Part shown: positions 59,029 through 64,000 of the stretch, one piece after another
How positions within the stretch are numbered: position 1 is the stretch's first letter
How the letters are laid out: the number at the start of each line of letters is the position of its first letter
NCBI RefSeq assembly: GCF_963678975.1
Contig: NC_089281.1
Coordinates: 24,842,765-24,906,764 of the forward strand
From: Dysidea avara
Lineage: Eukaryota; Porifera; Demospongiae; Dictyoceratida; Dysideidae
Reading direction: 5' to 3'
Length of the DNA stretch: 64,000 nucleotides
The notes under the pieces: model-generated
The model's input: only the letters and a program-made list of their open reading frames with translations
Databases searched by the model: none
What the model was told of the DNA's origin: nothing
Translations under genes and position numbers: made by a program

Positions 59029-62000
59029 GCGTGTGCGTGTAAACATGCTTTGATATGCATAAATAGTATAACTACAAATCATTTGCACACAGCAACAAAT
59101 ACAGGTGCTCACATCGATACAGAAGGTGACACTCATCACGGAACTGAGAGGCAAGGTTGCATGCAATACTGAGGAAACGGTTAGCATATTTTGGTAGATG
59201 TCTCATCAGCTTGTGTAGATCATCCAAAGCCCTCCACATCACAAGCACGCACTAAGAAAGACAAAAAAAAAAGATGATTCAAAAATATCCCTTGATAAGA
59301 CTACCTACCCCATTTGTGGTGACCATGTGGATCCTAAACATAGCTAAGGTGTACTGTCATGACCTCATTAATATGACCACCTCATTATAGGGTAGACTAT
59401 GGCCATGACGTAGCCATGGTTTTGATGCACAAGCATTAAACAGTATAAACAGAGTACCGGATGGCATGATAGGCAACAAGCTACAGAATTTTTGCAGCAA
59501 AACTGCACACATCAACTTTTTTCTCAATTAGTACATATCTACAATAAGGAGTCCATAAATGCCACAAGCCTTATGGCAAATAAATAACATCATCTTCTCA
59601 AACAGAATTTGTTAATGCTTTCTCTTGTAAGTATTACGTACGCACATATTTGGCAAGCACAGCAAATGCACTGACTCTTGCATACACAATCACATATACA
59701 TAATGTGACAGGTTGGGCTGCATGAAAATGTAGGTGGGGCTTTATACAGTGCAGCTGATGGCTTACTTGGAATATTGGCTTGTTTAGTTGAAGTCCTTTC
59801 ACAGACCTTGGATCCACAGTTGTCTTTATGACTTCAGCTAAAAGAAATACAACCAATCAATGCAAGCACAAAAGAGGGTGGAGCTCAATCTCACATTTAC
59901 AGGCTACATGAATTCTCTCAGAATGCTCAATACGTACAGCATCAATGAATGTATCCTCCACAAATGAATGAATGAAATGATATAACACACAGTGCTCCCT
60001 ACATGTAGAAAGCACAGTAGAAATACTGTAATTGCATGAATTACAAAACAAACAGTATTCTTATGGAAATAAAAAAAAAATTCTAAATACAGCCCAATAT
60101 TCTAAAATAAATAGACACCTTGTGAGGATTATGACTCACCCTGATTTTAAGTTAAGGTTGCCTTCAACCTTGCTGACAAACTCACAGATGATACGAAACA
60201 CATTTGTAATGTTTCTCATTTGTGGAACACAGACTAATATCTGTGAAGCAGCTGATTCCATGCTTCTAGAAATATTCGCACCGCTACTATCACCAGTCAA
60301 GGCCAACTCTGCATGCCTACGTTCCTTCAGATAAATGCTAATACTCATTGCATGTCGAGAACTGTCAAACTTGAACAAAGGAGCTTGCTAGATGATATTG
60401 CAATTACATCAATGGAGTAATTGTATGGTCTTGTCACCTGCATAGCTCCTGGTCTCTTCTTAGGCAAGAAATAAGAACCTAGGTCACTAAATATATCATA
60501 AAAATAATGAAATTATTAGAAATAGTAAAGCCTACATACATACCCAATATTGGAGAGAGCATTTGAAGAAGAAGAAGATGATATATTTGCTGCTTCATCA
60601 AAGGCCAAATGTTCACTCAACACCTGTTGCAGCTAAAAGAGGGAGGCGTTCCTAATAGCACCACAAAATGGACGTGGCTAAAGAGCTTACCACATGTTGC
60701 ACCACAGCCCAGACATCCTTCTTGCTGTATATCTGCAAATCTAGCTTGTATGTCTGCAACAAAAATTCACACAAGCTTGGCAAGTGTGGCTAGTCAGTCA
60801 CCTCTTTGGTACGTTTCAAATGCTGCAAAAGCACCTCATGTGCAGCAACAACATTACAGAATTTATCAAAACAAGCTTTCAACAAATCTTCCAGCAGCCG
60901 TGGCTGATTCTTGGTTGCTATCTCTTGTACTGTCATCCCAGCACTACAAAAGGGTGGACCGTACACATACTAAAGCTGCAAAAACCACAAGGACGTGGCT
61001 CAAACATACTTTACTGATACTTGCACTGCAGCTCTTTCCAACATCAGTAGTAGTTCAGTCTCCATTCTGTTGTGGACTTCCTGTAATACAGCAGAAAGAA
61101 CACTTTAGAAATGTTTTTTAAAAGAGGACACAAACTGTACTGCAAATTCACTTGTGTAAATCTCTTACAAAGTAGACAGTGTAAAACATCACGCAAATTT
61201 CAGTAAACTAAACAATATGATTTTATGTGACATGGAGTTTTACGAACAGGGTGAGTTCCTAGGTCAGAAAGATGCCAAGAAAAATTTGCTATATACACAA
61301 AGTACAGTTAAAACTGACAGCAAAATCATTGTTCGTATCATAGCTACCAAGTAGCATTGGTCCATGTAGTGGCCTTAATAATGGTCTAAGGTAATGGGAC
61401 TTACGCACATGGTCACTACATAAAGATGGTCTTATTAAAGGGGTAAATGCTAAGTGAGTTTCACCACCATATCAAAAAACACTAACATAACGTATGCACA
61501 TACTTTCACAGCTTCAGGAATCTTGTTAAGCGTGGAAAGACACTCTACCAAGATGGCCATGTAATGACTACTGTCTGCCTCAGGATCTTGCACTGACAAG
61601 TCCTCGATCACTTCTTCATACTCTTGACTTTCTTTCACGCCCCCATCTGTTGTTGTTGACTGAGACTGCTCAGCAATGGCTGCAGCCATCTCAAGGGCAT
61701 GAGTTCCTAGAAAGGTGGATGAATGGATTATTGTAAATATTGTGATTTCTTTACAAGTATCAGAAATACTAATTTTGAGCAATAAAACGTAATGAAACAA
61801 GGGAAATCTCCCTGTACCTAACGCACATTTAATACTTCAGTATATGGTTAGTCAATTATAGCACTGGCGATGAATTTATAGGCGCTTTTTCGTGTAGACT
61901 CTAAGCCACTATGCAAAAGGTGTGACCATGCTAAATTGCACTAATATAGTTACGGGTGTAGGCAACCTGTCTTTCTCATTACTTTTCATTTCCTTACTAG

Positions 62001-63992
62001 AATGTACTTCCTTTATACATACTTATTTGCTTAGCGATTAAGGATTGGGGATTGGGATTGGTTAACCAGTGCAAATTATTCAATGAAAAGTATTTTGGAT
62101 GCTCTGAGCACACAGCAAGAAGGAAAGGCGAAGCTGACTTTCAAGTGTTTTTTTTTTGTTTTTTTCAATGAAAGTACACACCTTCATGACAGTACTGCAT
62201 GGCAATGAAAAACTGTGGGACTGTTTCTTGAGACCTCTAAGTGTCACTACCAATTGTAGTGTTTGGTTCTAAAATGTCATTTCTTACACAAAATTAATGA
62301 ACATATCATTATTAGATTGGTATTCTAATAATTTACTTTCATAATTCATTATCAGTACAGTGGAACCTCAGTTATCTGGATTCTCAGTTAACCGAACTAC
62401 GGAAATGACTGCTCTATTAGAGTAGTGACTGTTCTATTAGGGTAGTTGAAAACACTGATATTTTTAATTTTTTCTTTATGCTACTTTAAGGTTATTTATA
62501 CACAGTTTCAGAGATTCAGACTTTTCAGACTTATGGACCACCCCTGGTCCCAAGGGGTTCGGATAACTGAGGTTCCACTGTATTTATAATTAGTTGAATA
62601 ATTCAATGATGTATTTCTAAATATGTCCATAATTAACTAAATACATCTTAATTACACAAATTTTTAACTTACTAGACAATGTCCTGCTGTGTCCCTTCAC
62701 TGGAGCAGGTTGTACTAGCAATGATGTAATAATGAGATCATCAAACATGGTTGCCACTCACTGTTCTTCCTCCCAGATGACGGAGATGATGTGGTGCTCA
62801 AGACAGGTGGTTCTTGGACTAGTAAAATAACAATAACTAAACACCACAACCAAAACATACACAATGAAATAAAGTTGAACCTGCAGTTATCTTTAATAGA
62901 AAGACCACGTCTCTAAATAAGCCAACTTTAGGTAAGAAATATATACAACAATCTGTTTACTAAGACCAAAAAGTCAAGACAGGTTCCACTGTAGGCGCAA
63001 AACAACATGATTGTATTTAATCATAATAATTGCTAGTCAATCTGCAGTTACATTATAACCAAAATTACCTTTCTTGGAGGATTCTTGTTTGGGAGTGAAC
63101 TTGATGTATAAATGTTTATGCAACTCTTCTATAATTTCACAATGTAGTTTCTATGGAAACCAATATATCTTTAATATCTTTAATATCATTATGCTGTCAA
63201 ACACAATCTAACCCACCTCCTTGTGGCCACGTAGTTCCACCCTTAACTCACGAAGTGCTTCAATCATTGCCAAGTCTTTATCCAGTTGAGCCACTGCACA
63301 TTATTAGAAGTAAATAAGAGAACTTATTTCAAAAATATTTTTAACAGGCTCTAACCTGTGTTGGTTAGTAACTCAGTGGCATGAAGGTAGTGTTTGTTGG
63401 CTTTTAGTATCTTTAGCTCTTCTGGTACTCCCTTTACTTTCTCTCTGTAACATTATAAAACTAATCTAATAATACAGTCAGCAAGGCAAGCACACTCAAA
63501 TACAGATGCCAAGTGGAAATTTTGACAGAAGAAAAGACAAACGAACAAATGAATTCATTTGTCAAATGTCAATAAGTGCCTTAAAAGTGAGTGTAGATTT
63601 ATGATTTTTGTCAACATTTAATGATTTATCAACTTTTCCTTCTGTCAAAAGTTACACCATAAAGCCAGAGTTTCAGTGTACAATACAAGTTTACAATAGT
63701 TTTATCAACTTGGCAAAAATGGTTCCCATACAACCCACACCAGTATTCCCTCTAAATACAGTGTACAGTACAAATGAAATCCAGCATGTATGCATAGAGC
63801 CTATCCTCGTATAAAATCACAATTCTTTCAACAAAACATTATGCAGTATTTGTGCAGTATTTGTGTAGTATGTGCTAAACCACTCTAATACAGCACACAG
63901 AAATATTTCACTCACACGAGCTGAAGCTCATTTAATATCTTCTTAAATCTCAAATCCTCAGCCCACAATCTTTTCAAATCATCTCTCTTGCA
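56073..63992 (-). CDS. EXOC4: EXOC4/Sec8, exocyst subunit (5' end outside window)
   Basis: Twenty-four exons on the minus strand, from 63992-63916 to 56234-56073, give 884 in-frame residues to TGA; human Sec8 has 974, so about the first 100 are beyond the window. Matching landmarks in order: CKRDDLKRLWAEDL, LHKHLYIKF, HYMAILVECLSTLNKIPE, NQPRLLEDLL, FKFDSSRHAMSISIYLKERR, EHCVLYHFIHSFVED, SARWARDDDISRMLR, SLPSWKNM, LHIEVRCHCYYYMLP, YLFDGLGHLISSIF, ESDLDHAKQYYELL. Sec8 is a core subunit of the exocyst, which tethers secretory vesicles to the plasma membrane. Remaining exons: 63444-63356, 63293-63217, 63150-63069, 62818-62762, 61706-61504, 61080-61010, 60943-60802, 60753-60691, 60632-60544, 60486-60438, 60387-60140, 59998-59895, 59837-59767, 59251-59113, 58880-58775, 58727-58661, 58428-58285, 57900-57728, 57403-57286, 57230-57115, 57062-56967, 56876-56765. 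Confidence 0.95.
57600..57720. repeat. ACAT/CAGA simple-sequence tract
   Basis: Imperfect ACATACATACAGACAGACATG repeats in an EXOC4 intron (between exons 57900-57728 and 57403-57286). Confidence 0.7.
58613..58660. repeat. (CA)n microsatellite abutting an EXOC4 splice donor
   Basis: On the minus strand this tract reads (GT)n and begins at the exact 5' splice site of exon 58727-58661 (GAG/GTGTGTGTG). Confidence 0.9.
58942..59040. repeat. (TG)n microsatellite, ~48 units
   Basis: Nearly pure TG dinucleotides with one early TATG and a GCGTGTGC end, in the EXOC4 intron between exons 59251-59113 and 58880-58775. Translated frames over it are artefacts. Confidence 0.95.
62358..62580. mobile_element. 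Tc1/mariner (pogo-type) MITE
   Basis: A 223-bp unit with ends CAGTGGAACCTCAGTTATC and GATAACTGAGGTTCCACTG, flanked by TA on both sides (62356-62357, 62581-62582). TA targets and this TIR are typical of pogo/Tigger-like elements. It is in an EXOC4 intron. Inside are two copies of the CTCTATTAGAGTA-like word found across the window. Confidence 0.85.
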
Positions 63993-64000
63993 CTGTAAAA

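Noticed and set aside
58945-59172. Cys-Val repeat protein
   Set aside because: Translation of a TG microsatellite inside an EXOC4 intron.
60609-61121. 170-codon plus-strand frame
   Set aside because: Antisense to three well-supported EXOC4 exons.

Overview
The window is animal nuclear DNA: A+T-rich, intron-bearing, dense in small transposable elements. A sponge (demosponge) is the best guess. The reasons are the style of the Death-NACHT-LRR gene (a Death-domain exon, then one very long uninterrupted NACHT-LRR exon), the very short introns (many 45-80 nt) in otherwise conserved eukaryotic genes, and the heavy MITE load. Species was not determined; the lineage call is inference from family resemblance.

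Left part (1-17,950): repeat-rich DNA with one coding exon. A Death-fold exon at 4333-4572 is phase-compatible with the NACHT exon at 17,968, so the two probably belong to one NLR-type innate immune receptor gene with a 13.4-kb intron. That intron holds a broken minus-strand Ty1/copia retrotransposon (7303-11575), tRNA-derived SINEs, a 1.24-kb palindrome made of hairpin MITEs, a 522-bp hAT-type MITE with its 8-bp target duplication, and a block of three direct plus one inverted repeat.

NLR body (17,968-29,729): NACHT ATPase domain, helical linker, a 477-bp internal duplication, then about 43 copies of a 56-residue double LRR (roughly 86 LRRs). The array consists of a 3,009-bp unit present 2.4 times at about 99% identity. 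The reading frame is broken at three places: an extra A in an A8 run, an in-frame TGA that a possible 63-nt intron would remove, and a 10-bp deletion at the junction between the first two 3-kb copies. It is either a very recent pseudogene, a polymorphic allele, or partly a sequencing artefact.

Right part (38,200-64,000): a compact block of conserved housekeeping and trafficking genes, reconstructed exon by exon. They are RMND5 (RING subunit of the GID/CTLH ubiquitin ligase, +), a RIM-binding-protein-like coiled-coil/SH3/FN3/SH3 scaffold (+), FAM136A (-), an SLC25 mitochondrial carrier (+) sharing an 85-bp divergent promoter with FAM136A, and EXOC4/Sec8 of the exocyst (-, the first ~100 codons lie beyond the window). 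The 29,730-38,200 interval has no convincing gene. It holds a second ~1-kb palindrome and a 5'-truncated LINE remnant.
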